This document shows positions 1 through 14,700 of a DNA stretch of 64,000 nucleotides, one piece after another. This DNA is from Aphelocoma coerulescens. Lineage: Eukaryota > Chordata > Aves > Passeriformes > Corvidae. The DNA lies in assembly GCF_041296385.1 (NCBI RefSeq), contig NC_091033.1:10434001-10498000 (forward strand). The letters run 5' to 3'. How positions within the stretch are numbered: position 1 is the first letter of the stretch; every line of letters begins with the position of its first letter. The notes beneath the pieces were generated by a model. It was given only the letters and a program-made list of their open reading frames with translations. It was not told the DNA's origin and made no database searches. The position numbers and the translations under genes were made by a program.

Positions 1-3000
1 CCTTGTGTCTCTTGTGCCACAAGTAGTAGGGCAGTGGTAGGAGATTTGAGGAGAGGATTTTAATAGAAGGGAGATTTCCCCAGTTTATGCAAAAGCTGGT
101 TCCTCTTTGTGTGTGCAGTCAGGCCTGACTTCTCAGCTCTCAGTTAAAGCTTGGAGGGTTCACTGCTGGGAAGTTTTTATCTAACACAGTTTCTGAAATA
201 AGTGGGTATTCCACAGGTGTTATTGATGCTGGTCTCAGGAGCACTGATAGACTTTGAGTGTAAAAAACTTACATTTCCAGTTAGGCAGCTCAAATGCACA
301 GATTTAATGTGCATTATGTGTGTTCTCCCAGTAAACTCTAATCAAAACTGGAAACTCAACTGTGTTTACTGCATCCTTAATAACATAATCAGCGTGCTGT
401 AATTACTACCAAATTTGGAAGAAGTTCATTTCTGTTTACTTCATTTAATGAAGCTGTTTTGATGAAATAAGAATAAAAATGATAGCTATTTTCAGAGGTT
501 ATATTTTGGCTTACTTTCTACAAATGAAATAAGGGAAAAAATTGTAAAACCACGTGATTTTGTTTTATTCAACAGCTGTACTGGTAGGGTCAGAAATTAT
601 AGATTATTCATAAATAAACAAGATGTGGGATTGTGAAAGGTTAGACTTCAGGATTCTCTGATTTAGCTGTTGGATTTACAGCTGAATGTTCCTAACGGCT
701 CTGATAAAGAACTGCTAATTTCCGTGATGTCCTGGTGGAGGAATGCCAGAGGGTGTGAATTGCCTTCCCAAAGCAGTGGTTCCTGGGCAAGTTGCTGAAG
801 AGATCAAGTTCAGTAGCAGAAATTGAACATTAGGCAAATAAATAGTATGTATTTGCAAAATATTTTCATTCCAGATGATGGAACAGGAGTGCTAAAGATC
901 CTGAGTGATACCCAGGCAGTGTTTGTAATTGATACTTCTGTTGACTAAACTTTCAGCCATGACTTGTAAAATTGGCTATTGCTGGAGCCTTTAGAAGGTT
1001 TCTTGTACAGAGATGATTGTGCTTGGGCTTTTAATCTAAGCATTTGACCACCTAAAGTTGTGGTTACTGTTTCTTAATCTGTATAAAAGGCAACAGGGAA
1101 ACAGCAGAGCTCTCTACACTGCTTTGATTTTGCTCACAGCTTTCCTTAATGGGCAAAATCTGTTTGTTATCTGAGTTTTGCTCATGCTGGTCAGACCCTG
1201 AAAGCAGAAGTAAACCTGACCCAAAAATTCAATTTTTTGGGGGATGAATTTTCATTTTTAGGGCAAATATGGGATTATCTTACTCAGAAGACTGTGACTA
1301 AAGGCTTCAGAAGGTGTTGTAGGAGGAGTGAAATGCCAAATGTCAGTCTGCTACTAAGTCAGTATCTGCCTAGGCTGTTAACCACCCATGGAGTTCTGAC
1401 TAGAAAATAAAAATGACGTGTATGTAATACTTTTCTTCCCACCTAAAATGAATGTTTTCATAAATGCAGAAAACACTACAGTCAATATGAATTTTGTTTC
1501 CCAAACACGGTTATGGGCTTTTACAGCTTGGAGGATGTACACAGTGTAAGTGCCTTGTGTTAGGGGTTACCGAAGTTCATCAGTGCTGTTGTCACAGTTC
1601 TGTCCCCAGCTGCTGACACAGAGCTGTGCTGGCAAAGCCCCTCCTGCCTACACACCTATCTTAGAATCTCTTTGCCAATGTAACTACTTCTTCCAAGGAA
1701 TTTGATTGAACTTTCAAAGTCTTTTCCCCCCCTCTGCGGTGGACTGCTTCCCTGCGTGGTGGGGCCCATGATAGAGCTGAGGTTAAGTGTGCAGCTGCAC
1801 TGAGAACCCACAGCTCACCTGCCCCGCCCTGCAAACAGCGCAGACAGGTAAAAGTACAGTTTTGCATATCTAATTACACCAATATGAGGCACTCGTGCCA
1901 GCACAGTTCTGTTGATTAGGGATTGTAGCCCTCACTATTCCTGACTTGTGCAATTGTGACAGGCAACATCTGTAGTACAGATAGGATCTGTTATTAAATT
2001 GGATCTTTGTGTTTGACAGATATCTGATGGGCTTGCTGCTAAAGTGCTTTGAGTATTTCTATGAAAAATTGCTATTTAGCTGAATTTAATTGTGAGAACT
2101 TCAGTCAGCCTCAAAGAAGCCCTTTTTGCTACTTACCCAGAATAAAATGCTACTGTAATGCCTGGTGCTGTTCTCATTCTGCTGCATGACCTACCCAGTG
2201 GTCCATCCCTTCTTCCCTTGACTGCTCGGGTCCTGTGTGCTGCAATATGAAGTAAGAGGGTTTTAACCTGAAAGACACCAAAATAAACTTCAGTGTGTGT
2301 GTGTTTTGCTTTGCATAAACCAGGGAGCTGCTCTGTGTTTTTGCTTGGTGCAGTTCTGTTGTACTATGGAGTTGCTCATTGTCTTTGCTCTCTAACTGCT
2401 GCCAGGCCCAGTCTGTGTGTGCTGCTAATGTGATAATCTGCTGCTGTGCACACACATTAAATTCATCACTTCCAGGAGGTCCCACAGTCCCTGCAAATGT
2501 TCAGGATTGCTGTCCTGTGCAAGCACAGGTTTCCATCCTGTGAGGCATTGGCCCTCCTATGAGGCTTATGTAAGGTAAGTGAGCAGCCTGACAGGAATCA
2601 TGGAAAGCCTGATGGTGTTTTAGTTTCAGACACATCAGAGAGGGTTTGTAATGTGTTGACTAAAGGCATTTTAATTTGGAAAGGTTAATGTTTTTATTAT
2701 TGCAAGTACAGAGACCTTGTGAGTGTATCTTGTTATTAAGGGAAGCTGTTTCTTCTTGGAATTAATCCATTTCCTTGTCTTTTAAAAAGTAAGCTGTCAA
2801 GTTGGTTTGCTCTTAAGTTTATTGTTCAGTTAAACTCTTCACTATTTTCTACTTTTGAACAGTATTGATCTTGTGAAATTTATGAATGTATTAAGCCTCA
2901 TTTTTCATGATGGAAAAATCGAGGAGATTGAAAACTCATTTCTGCGTATTTGAAAATTTTTAGAGAGTAGTTAATGTTTGTTTACATTTTAAATCTCATT

Positions 3001-6000
3001 AGTTCATTGGCGTCAACACTGTGTGTTGGTGGTATGTGATGTCATGTGAATGTGCACTTAATGGGCTCTCCTGTACCAAGACAGGATGAGTGTTTTGCAC
3101 CATACCATGAACATTTGAAATAACTTCTCAGCACCAAACATAAAAACAGGCAGAAAGTCTGCAGACCACAAAGCTACACTGAAATGTCCTGAGTGTCCTG
3201 GGTGCAGAGAGGTGGTAGCGATGGACTCTACTGAACAGTTCTGGCACCACATCATTACACCTCAGGGTCCTACAGTACCTTCAAAGATTTCTTCAAAAAA
3301 ACATCGGGGAGGTTGAGGAAGGGGATCTCAACAGATGTGTAGAAGCCTCTGGATTAATTTTTTCCTCGCCTGCTCCCTCTGGTCATCTCACTTCATTGGT
3401 GTGCTCAGGTGTCCTCAGGGAGCTTTGCCCTCCTGTGGTGTGGGTACCATAAACACCCTTTCTTTCCACCACCTTCAAAGGGTGCAGATTCTTCATTCTC
3501 TGGTTCAACCATTCTATATTGGGACAGCCTGATCTCCTAAACCAGTGAGTTCTTTTCCATTACTTTTGGCAGGGACTTGATGGGGTACTCCCCAGCATTG
3601 AAAAATGAGGCTTTACAAGGACAAGAATCTCTCTGTAATGGGAGATAGGGAGGCGAGGGCAGAAGCAGCAGGTCTGAGTGAACTGAGGTGTGGTGTGAGA
3701 CTGGACTGTAGGTGTCTGTGGTGCCATCCCTGACAAATTAATACCCTGTTGCGCTCTGTGCATCAGAGATTGAAATACTATCCTGATACTAAAAGCTACC
3801 TTAAAACCAGATCTTGGTGATAATTTGTCTTAATTTGGCTGTACAGAACTGTTCCTACTGGCCTAGAATAATTACTGCTTCCTGCAGTGTTTAAGAGTGC
3901 AGGTTTCTTAAATTGGGCTGGATTGTTCTTGGGGAGCATGGCTGTGCTACTCCTCAGTCTACATCTTGCAAATTTACAAGCTTTTTAAGTTTTTTAAGTG
4001 GGAATAATACATTGACTCTAGAATAGAAAGGAATGAACTGCCACTTTTAAGTTGTTAGTATTGTGGGTAGAGGAGGTGGTGACTTTGTTTCTAATCTTGA
4101 AATTAATTTACTTTGGTTAGTGATAGCCAGCAAAGCACTTAGAGATAAATGCTTTGTAGTATTGTTTCTCTTCGGTTTTGTTCTTTTAGGTCTGACTATA
4201 ATAAGCACTGAAATACTGTGATTTTATGCAAATTCAATTTTTAATGTGCTATTTCAAGTGTAAACTTCTGGCATAAAATTTTTGTATTTACCAGGAATGT
4301 CTGGACTTTTGACCTTGAGCTGCAGCTTGGCTATAGCAGTCAAGTAGAGAGATAATAAATTATTTGGAGTGAGGGGGAGGAGTTAGGAGCACAACAATTT
4401 TCTTGTCTCACAATATCCAGACTTAACCTTTAGGACTGTAACCTCTTGTTCTTCAACTCTCATTGCCTCTCTTTGTCACAAGGTCCATTTCACAACTGTT
4501 TGGAAGATGTCTGCCTTCTTTCTTAGGGTACTCAAATTAGTGAGCAGTGGATATGTTTTACATGAAAATAAAAGGCCTTGTGCTGGCTGTAGTGGGGGAT
4601 CTGATTTTCTGTTGCTTTCCATGCTAGTAGAGTATCTGTTCTTGTATCTTTCATGGCTGAGCAGATGGAGGGAACATCTCCAGAGCCAGGGCAGAAGCTG
4701 TTCCTGCTGTTCTTGGGGGTCACTGGATTGCACTTTGGTCTCTGGTCTCACTGGAACTGCTTGTTCCTATACAAAGTAGGTGATGCCCTACTGGCATCCT
4801 TTGGGCTGCTTTTGCAGTGCTTGTTGATGCAAGGGATTAATTTTCTGCTGCTTAGCAGGTTTCCCAGCTGTCATCTTTGCCAAAAAGGGATGAAAAATAA
4901 CTTTCAATGGGATCAGTCTTCTGAGTAGGAATGCATCAACTAAGACATACCAGCATTTCTTTTATGTGTATCAGAAATTATATCCTTATATGAGTTCTCA
5001 GACTATTTTGTTTTTCCTCGTGTGGTATTACTATATTTGCTGAGTAGGAATTTCTAACACTTAAATAAGGCTATTGTAGGCCAAGCCCAGTAACTCTTTA
5101 CAGGGAATAAAATGAGAAAATAACATAAATTGTGACTGAAATAACTGTTACATCATTCTGACAAGGATGCTTTCTTAAACCCTGTTTGTAACTTCCTGCA
5201 GTTTCTTTGATATTTAAGAAACCTGACTGGGATATCTTTGTTTCAGCCAAGTACTTTGCATATCAAGCTAATTCTCAAGAAACCCATAATAAAATATAAC
5301 TAAAACCCAGGTACAAGTCATTCTCACTTAAGCTAGTATCTTATATAGTGGAACAGACTATATTTGCATTAGGACATGGACATGAAATTGGTCACTGATG
5401 AATGTACCTGCTTTGAAAACCTAGGTGGTGTGAAATCATGCTTTGGATTTCTTTGCACTTGAGAAGAGTCTGCCTTCTCACCCACCCTCATGTTCAGAAC
5501 TTTATGCTGGCCATTGTGGTTGTTGAGATTTCTGTCCTGTCCTTGGGCATGGCCATTGTATTTCATAACATATCTGAAACATAACTGGAGTTTCAGTATA
5601 AAGACTTAAAATCTAGAAGATGTAAATATTGTCTATCACAAGTCTTAAAGAGGAGTGAATCTTCCTTCCATGGGTGTTTGTGTAGGGGTGGGTATGTGTG
5701 TGATCTTTCAAAGTCACTGACATTTCTGTAGAGTGCTCCATGTGAGTAGCAGATAAGAGAATGAATAGATGTAATCAGATAGTAATCATTTGGACTAAAG
5801 TATTCGTGCAAGGGGCTGGTATAATCCCTAATGAGATACCAGCATTGGTGCAGATCACAGCAAATTGGCTGAGTGTTGACAGCCAAGATCAAGGAATAAG
5901 ATGAGGCCTATTTTGCTATCTAGATGTGAGAATGAGGGAATAAAGATCTCTGGTCTTTCACACATATTCCTCAAACACTAAATAAAATCCCCAGTAAACT

Positions 6001-8586
6001 GAATGTGAAGAATTTATCCTGAATACTGACAGACTTTTTTTGTACACAAGTCCTCAGATAAACAAGAAATGAAGTTACTTTTAGTACATGTTAAAAGCTT
6101 CCTTTCAAAATCATTTTATAGAGTGAAGTCTTCCCAGTTAACTGAAGCAGGGAATTCTTAATGTAGTTAAAACAGTCAGCTCCAGAAGAGACAAAACCTT
6201 GATGCTGTCAGAGGACCTATTGAGTTTTTAATTTCCTCTTCAGAGAAACGAGAAAAACTGAAAGTGGAAATCCTGATCTGAATGAATATTTGTCATGATT
6301 TATTGAATTGGCCTTTATCTAGAAATACAAACACAAAAAGATGGGCAAATGTTGGTGTTCTTGAAAAACTGCTCTGTCACCTCAGATGAAGATGTTATGT
6401 TGGGCATCCTAAAAAGGGCTTAATGAAGTTAGCAACAGCAGATCCAGGTGTCTTCACAGCCCATCCTGCCATGAATATCTCAGCTCTGTGTTACTGGCAG
6501 AGGTAATTGTCCTTTTTCACCTGAGATTTCTAAGTGCTGAGTCACAATGGCAGGCAGTAGATAAGAGTGTGCTTCGGTGAGGTTTTGTCTGAATGTGAGA
6601 GGGAGATGACAAGCGAGTTTTTTGTTTGTTTAATGAAGGTGTGTTGGAGATGAGATTTTTAATGTGTTGTAAGGTGTTGCAGTAGCAGATTTGAAATTTG
6701 GGACTCTCTTTTCCATCTCTGATTAAACTGGCTGCTGAGTCTGCTCTGGAATTTCTTCAGTCTGTGTTTTCTGAGAACCGCAAGGGTTTGCAGTAGTTGG
6801 AGAATCCACAGGGCTACTGAATGGGAGTGCTGGGCTCTCTGCTCCTGCAGTGTGGCAGCCCTGTGATTTCAGGTTTGTTACTGCTTGAGAATAGTTGACC
6901 ATAATTGAAATTAAAAGCTTGTGACAGTTCTGTGATTTTTCTAGGGTATGATACCTCTGTGCTTCAATTGCTTCTGGAATTTAAGTCCAGAATGAAATCA
7001 AGTGCCTAACTTGTTTTGGAAAAATTGAAACGTTTTGCCTGAAAATGAATGAGGGAGGAAAAAACTAAATAAATATTTCCTTGACTGGACCTTCTTTCTT
7101 GAGATACTGTGCATCATCTTTATGCTCCACTTTCAGTTAAGTGACTGTTCTGTTTCACTGGAATGCTCATGCGACTGCAGCAATCCCTGATCTGTATTTC
7201 TAAATTCATTTATAGTTGGTCTAAAAACCTTAGACATTTTCCCACTGAAGACTGCTTCTCACAGAAGCTTTGAACCTCAGCAGGAACCAGAGGGCCTTTT
7301 GAATATATGTCTGTTAATGTTAATTTGCCTTTTTATCCCATCATTTATAGAGACTTTTGCCTCGGTTTTTTCAGAGGAACAAATTATCCTTTCTAATATT
7401 CTGCAGAAAACTAGATACAGTTACCTAACATATAGATAGAAAGAGAGGATCATGCTGATGGGAATTGTATACTGGGGAAATACAATAATTTTCAGTTTCT
7501 AGCTGGAGCTTCCAATTTCAGAAATATGATTAATATATTGTGTTAGGAGAAATAAAGTTATCATGGATGCTCATTTAAAACAAGATTGCCAGTTGCTGCT
7601 TCAGTTGATACTTCTGTCAATATGTCAGCTGCAGTTGAACAGTGAACTTGAGAGCAAACAGAACAAAATGAACAAAAAGTCCCACTGAATCTGGAAGAGG
7701 TATTTGAAGATTCCAAAGTTGCCATATGTTGTAAATATTTTTGCAGGCAGTTTGTAGAACAGTTGCTTAAAAGTGCAAAGTGTAATTGTGACTTAAGGCT
7801 TCATCCTTTTGTGTTTTGGTAATACTTGATTTTGAAGCTTCCTTTAGGCACTTAAGTTTAGCCTGTATTAAGGTGCAATTCTGCAAGGGCAGATTTGTGT
7901 AAAGTGAGTTTGAAACTTCCTCTGTTTTTCATGAAAAATATTTTGAACCACATGGGAAAGGAAAGAGATGAGATACTAAATAGTAATAAGAAACAACCAG
8001 GCATTTCACAGCAAACATACGAGGTCTGTAGCTTTAGTGTTTTAAGTGCACTGTATATTTATATCTCTCAAATTTGGAATTATTTTAAAATTGGAGTTCC
8101 GTAAAAATTTTTTCTTGTAGGTAATGGAGATAATATGGGTAATAGCAATTAGATAATATCTACTAGAGCAAAAGGAAGGATGATTCTATGGAATCTTTTG
8201 TTTTCAGGTATTACTGATGTTAATGCTGTTTGCTGTTAAATCAGAGCTGGAGCCTGTGCTCTGTGCAGCCAAGCCTCTGGGTGGGCAGTGACTGACACTG
8301 GAAAATGCACTTTGTGTTTAACCAGCTGTGTCTCCTAAGAGATGGTGTTGATTCTGGGTTTGAAATGTTGTAGTGATACTTAGTGACACAGACATAATCT
8401 GAAGAGCACCTTGCCCACAGGGCCTTGAATGCCCGGGTGCAGCACTGTGAACACAGCCCTTCAGACAGTTCTGTCTTAAGTGTCAATTGCCCAAACAGGA
8501 GGCACTTTCTGTGTGTGCTACAGGCTTAGTTTGTTTCATCGTTTAAACAGTTAAGAAGTGATTAGCTGATTTTCCTCTTCCTTTAG
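1..8586 (+). other. Non-coding AT-rich stretch upstream of the first supported DIDO1 exon
   Basis: No open frame here exceeds about 100 codons and none looks like a known protein. There is no CpG island, so the DIDO1 promoter, which is CpG-rich in other vertebrates, is probably left of the window and this stretch is probably 5' intron. Untranslated leader exons could be hidden here and cannot be found by eye. I see no clear repeat family in it. Confidence 0.5.
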
Positions 8587-8756
8587 GCATATCACTTAAA
8601 AATTGCATGATGTGTGATCAGTTGGAGATTCTGAACAGGGAGATTGAAAGGTTCTTACACACCTACACGGTGGAAGGAGGCACTTTAAACTCAGTGATGG
8701 ACTCCCTGGATATAATCCCTGATTCAGACAATGGAGCAAAATACCTATTAGAGCAG
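8587..8756 (+). CDS. DIDO1: DIDO1 upstream exon A, probable N-terminal coding exon
   Basis: The acceptor is CTTTAG at 8581-8586 and the donor CAG|GTATTC follows 8756. The frame is open over the whole exon and ATG-ATG at 8607-8612 offers a start; 50 codons follow, ending in phase 0. The predicted segment begins MMCDQLEIL and contains acidic patches. No stop precedes the ATG inside the exon, so an upstream exon in phase 1 could also feed it. The mammalian protein, as I know it, has no counterpart. The call rests on phase agreement with the next two exons. Confidence 0.6.
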
Positions 8757-11700
8757 GTATTCAATGCCATGAGATACAGCACCAGGGTCTTTATAATTAG
8801 TGTGTTCTATTCTTTTTTTGTTGTTTATTTTTCCTCCTGTTTTTGGAGTGGTAGTGGTTGGCTGAGGCAAAGAATGTACATAATCCCCTATAGAAAAGGC
8901 ACAGGGGGAAGAAGACATACTGGTGTGAATCTAGCTGTACGCTCTTATTGTTTTTACTAATTCTGCTTTGGCACAGTCATGCAAATCTTGAGATTTACAG
9001 TTCATGAAATAAAACGATCCACTGATGAAAATCACATTTAGGAAGGGGTTTGTCTTTTCCCCTTTCCTTGTTTTTTGGGGAAGTAACATTGGAGAACGCC
9101 TAAATATGATCACTGCTTAGGGAGTAAAAAGTGGTTTCGGAAGAGCGCAGATGCTTTAGGAGTTGGGGCTTCAGGATTTGGAAAAAAAACCAAAAAAAAG
9201 GTATTGTTTAAAAATCAAAGTCAGAATATGTATTGGCATGTCTATGAAGGATTATCTAACCTATTTTAAAATGTGTATGTCTCCTCACCTGAAGTATTAA
9301 TAACCAATCTTTATTCCTTTCAGAGAATTGTTATTGTTTTAGTTATGCCCTACACCTGCTCTGGTAGTTGCTCTGCATTTTTAACTGCATAGTGCTGACA
9401 CACACTTCTGTGTTCAATTTCCTTCTTTTGTCTTCACTAATTTATTGCATAGTCCAGTTCATTCTGTCCAGCTGGTCCTCCTTTTCCTCCCAAATTCTTT
9501 TCCAGTGCTCTTGTAGTCTGGTAGACTACTTTGGGTTAATGCAGGCATTTTCTACTGATGTTCAAACTCAGGTGCTGGAAGCTGCAGTGTCTCCTATGAT
9601 GCAATTTTGTATAAATCAGTAAATCTGCCCTACTCTAACTTGGGCCATGCTAATGGAGTTTAAAAGCATTTCTGTATTTTCGTTGACAACCTGCACTTGG
9701 TACTAATTCCACTCTCAGAATGCTTTTAAATACTGCACACAGAATAGATTCTTCATTACAGTTTTGTTGCTGTTCTGGAAATCTTAATTGGATCTAAATG
9801 AATTAATGAGAGGGCAATCATACTTTGTATTTCTTTTGAAAGTCTCAGCTCTTGGTAGGTGGGGAGGTGGTATTGCATAATTTTGACTTTTTTTTCCAGT
9901 TCCATTGTTTTTCTGAAAGTGCATAACTGTCAAGAAAACAAAATAATGGAATTTGCTTTAGAATGTAATCTAATAGAAGCAAAACAATTCCAAATCTAGG
10001 AAAAAACAGCAAGATGAGTTAATAAATATATCAATGCCTTATTTTGTCCCTTTCTTTTTTTCCAGGAGCCAGCAGGAAAAAGAGGAGTGATAGTCTTTGG
10101 ACCTGCTGAGATTTCAGAGATTCAGTGTGGCACTTCTGAGTCAGGAAATTCAGCATGTGCTGGCTGGAGGATGCTGAATGACTCTGATCCTGTGCTGCCC
10201 TCCTCTGTCTCAGCTCTTCAGGGAGAAACTATTCAAACCTCTGATGCTGTGTCAGGTACAGAGGATGTTGGAGAGCCTTCTTAGTTATTCACATTTTAGC
10301 TGAAGTTTAAATCTCAGAATTTGGGTAACCTCTTCTTGTAGCTTTTAACATTTCTTCATGTTCCAGGGTAAACAAAAGATGTAAACTTTAACTGTTTTGA
10401 CTTGATCCCTTAATTATATTGTGACCTTTCCGGTACAAATATAATTTTACTGCTGTTAAAAAAAAAAAAAGTTAAAAATTCATAGTTAGTGATTTTTTAA
10501 TGGGGGAACTTAAAGGAATTTCATATTAGATTGAGACAGTTTGGGCTCTTTACCTGTGTACTGCGGGCTTAAAATTCACTTTTTATTCTGTGATGTTAAA
10601 ACTAATCAGTTACTATTTAAGTTAATGTTCTGAGGTCTGCTGCTTTTCCAGTGACATTTATAGTATTCACAGTTACAACTGAGGTGTTAATTTTTTAAAC
10701 ATGTCTGCATAGATTTTTATGTTTCCATAGCATTGCCCCTTAACATTTCTGTTCAAGCAGTGTTAAATATAACACTGAAAGCAGAGGACTTGCAGAGGAG
10801 GGATTGTGTTAAGACAGAGCAGTAATAGAAGTGATGCAGTATATGAAATAAGGGGGCATTTATTCCCAGGGAACATTGGAAAACTGGGAAAAGCTGGCTG
10901 CAGGATGTCTCTGAAAACTTGTAGCTGTGTTATGTACAGCTGTTAGAAACCTCTGATTCTTCAATGCTGTTACTTAGGAATTCTGCTCATGTTCCCTTTT
11001 GGCTTACCATTGCAATTCCTCAGCCAGGGATACACATATCCAAAAACATTCTTGGGGAGAGTTGGGGTGTGTTCTTTGTTTTCAAGTAAGTGTTTCTATG
11101 TAGCCCATTCTTTGAGATGCAGTTACTACTGCAGTTCCAGTTCCCTGGGAGCAGTGTCACTGCAGCGGCTGCAGCGCAGTGTCTGTGCCCTTAGGAGCAG
11201 TTCCAGGGCATGCAGCTCTTTGGAGGTATATTGACTTGTTCAAACAAGGTTATTCCTGAATTCCTCAGAATACAGATCCTCCATTTATTTCTCTCATTTG
11301 CTTCTGCCTTCTCAAGTAAGAGAGTCTTCTAGTAAGCTGGGAAAGACTTTTGAGAAAATGGAGATGTGGTTGGTCAGCACAGATTTTCTTTTTTTCTGTG
11401 ACTGAGTCTGTAACAGTTGGAGGTTCTTTGCTGAATCAATTTGGGGTTTTTTGGGTCATTATGGTAGATCACATAGGCTGGTCCTTGACATGGTTATTTA
11501 CAAAAACGTTTTCAGCCTTTCTTACATTTCATTCCACAGAAAAGTGAGTGGAACTGCTGTAGAGTTTTTCCCCAGACAAACCCCAGGGAGTATGAAAGAG
11601 CTTTTTGTTTGGTTGGTTTTTTTGAGAAATACCAGACAATATCAGAAATCCTGAGGCTATTCAATAAAATATGTCAGTACAGTATCCAAACCCACACATT

Positions 11701-14700
11701 TAACTTTGTACTTTGAAAGAATATTAGTGGCTTGAAATACAGGTGCTTGTTACAATTAATACGGAGATCGGAATATTTACTAATTACTTAGGCTATGAAT
11801 ATTTTTGAATGAGAGTTTTGAACCTTATGTTTCTCTTCAGCATTTCAGAGTGGAGATAGTGTTGCCTGTACTATGGAACAAGCTGGAAACACAGTGCCAT
11901 TAGAGTCTGAACCTAATACTGACAACATGGAAAACAGTTCTCCTGGTAAGAGTTCTTCCTTTTTGATTGAAAATGTGCTTGTTTGTCCATCGTGTACGTA
12001 TGTGTGTTACATATATGTAAATTATTTTAAATAACTCGAGAGTTTTTAACAGGAACAGCTGGGTTATGTTATGTTGGTTAGTGATTGATGTATTTAATTG
12101 TTACTGCTGTTGTATTGCATTCACAAGAAAATACCTGTTTTGAGGCTCATCATATGAAGTAGAGCTACATAGACGTCACAAAGAAAATAACAACATGTTG
12201 AAAAAAGGTTTTAAGGAAACACATCTTTCATCACCACCACTTTATTAACTATTCCCTTGTTTTTAGCATCAGTGTTGGATGATAAAGGTGAGCAAAGCAA
12301 TGAGGAAGAACAAAAGTCTGTCAAGCCGACAAGTAAAGAATTCAGGAAAACCTGGGGGTTTCGGAGGACCACAATTGCCAAGAGAGAGGGTGCAGGAGAT
12401 GCTGATGTGGACTCTGGTGAGCAGCAGCCACAGCAGCAGCAACAAGGCATAAACCTCAGGAGGAGTGGACGGCAGCCAAAGCGCACGGAGAGAGTGGAAG
12501 AGTTCCTGACCACGGTGAGGCGCAGGGGGAGGAGGAGTGTTCCCACTACTCTGGAGGATTCCAGTGAAGCAGCCTCTGGTCCAGCCACGGATGCTGAAAC
12601 TGCTTCCGAAGACAGTGTTGAGAGCACTCCAGATACAAAACCTGTCACTCGGAGGATTTGCACCAGGAGTTGTAAGGAGCAGAAAAGCCCTAAAAGCAGA
12701 CCCACAAAGGAGGAAGAGGAAGAAGAAGAGGAGGAGGAGGAGGAGGAAGAGGAAGATGCTACTTCTGATAGTGACAGTGATGGGTTAACACTAAAGGAAC
12801 TGCAGAATCGGCTAAGAAAGAAACGCGTTGAGCAGAAACCTCCTCAGCTGGTGTTGAAGGATGTGCAGAACCACCTGAGGAAAAGGAATTCAGAACAAGA
12901 TCCTGCTAAAACAGGTGATGTCACACCTGAAAAACACGATGAGTCTGAGCTGCTTGTCAAACAGGAGCCTGAGACTGCAGACAGCACTGAGGTTGCGAGT
13001 CAGGTGGTTGTGTCTGAGGAGGATGCTGAAGATCTTGAGGCTCAGAAGGAGGAAAAGCCTGCCCTTGGTGCAAAGGGGGCCTCAGATGAGGAGCCTGAAG
13101 AACAGCCCAAAAGCAAACCTGAGTCCGAGATCTATGACCCAAATGCCCTGTACTGTATTTGTCGTCAGCCTCATAACAACAGGTAAGCAAAGGGGTCAGC
13201 TGCAGACCCAGTGTAAGGAATTGGAATTTTTCTGTGATGAATAATTAAGCCAGATGCTACTGCTTACTTTTTGAATGAGCTCTTGGGTTTGTTAAATTTT
13301 GGCGGGGAGTTTATAACAAATACTTAAAAGAGGATAAACAAATACAGAAATAACCAGTGAGGCAGAACCATGCATTAGTGCTTTATTGGGGTGCTTAAGT
13401 TGTGTTGCTCGAAATATCCATTGAACGTTAATTGTCTTTTCATTTCACAGTGTTTTACTGTTCCTTGGTGGGTTTTTTTTTTCAGGTTTATGATTTGTTG
13501 TGATAGATGTGAGGAATGGTTTCATGGTGACTGCGTGGGTATTTCTGAGGCTCGAGGGCGATTGTTGGAGAGGAATGGTGAGGACTATATCTGTCCAAAC
13601 TGCACCATTCTCCAGGGACAGGATGAGCCTGTTTCAGAACTAGACCAGCAGGAAGCTAAAGTGGAGCAAGGAAATGTGGATGGCACAGAATTCACAAGCA
13701 TAGGAACAATTGAACAAAAATCAGTTGAGGACCAAGGAATCAAGGGTAGGATTGAAAAAGCTGCAAATCCAAGTGGGAAGAAAAAACTAAAGATATTTCA
13801 ACCTGTAAGTATTTTAATTATTTCTTATTTTTCATGTTTCACTGAGTACATGGAGACAATGACTTGATTTTAAAGCTGCACATAAGCTGAACAGCCCACT
13901 AAATAATGCTGGTTAGCAGAAGTTTATACATAGGTCTACTAGCACAGGAATTAAAACTGTCAAGTGAGGGATTTAAAAGTTTTATATAGGTGTAAGGAAA
14001 TAGTTTCTGTTATTCCACCCTTTCTAAATACTGTTTTGGAAGTCAAACAATGAGGTCTTCTTTTAATAAAAATACTAGAATCCTGTGCTGGTTTATACTG
14101 TCTTTGAAATAATCTCAAACATTTTGGACATTTTTAATGGTAGTGAAACTTTTAAATTAACCTTGACAAGTCTCTGTTGGAGTTAATTCCAGCTATACTT
14201 CCAGTTAGTCTTTGAAATTCTGATTTCTGGCCTGATGCTGCTTTAGGTTATTAGCAAATAGAGAATTTCTTTATACTGCCTTTTTAAATCTAAAAATGTG
14301 TATTTTGAACTATTTCAAAATCTAAAAAGTTTAAGTTTTGTAATATAAAGTTCCATGCCCAATTGGAAAGGCATAGAAGCTTCTTCAGCTCAATGTACAT
14401 GAATTTAAAAAATCAAGTGCTGCAGTGGTTGTCTTTGTTCTGCCTCAGGTACTGTAGTAGTGCCAGTATCTTGGACATTTCCCTTTAGGTTTCAGAGCTG
14501 TCCGTGGCAGCACAGTGAGATTAATGTATAGATAGAACAGTTTGAGCTGAATATATAAATATTTACTATTTTAAGAGAAAAGTGTAGAAAACAGTATTCT
14601 CAAAAATGTATTCAAATTCATTTGTACTTCTTTGTACACAGAAAGGTTTTTGAGAGTCCAGTGCTGTTGGTGTTGGCTCTGCTACGAATATCACCAAGTG

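Noticed and set aside
12257..12266. TTG at 12257 as a DIDO1 start
   Set aside because: It lies in the intron before the acceptor at 12265-12266; vertebrate initiation at TTG is not expected and upstream exons supply ATGs.
12211..12705. 164-codon open frame on the minus strand
   Set aside because: Antisense shadow of DIDO1 exon D, which is strongly conserved on the plus strand.
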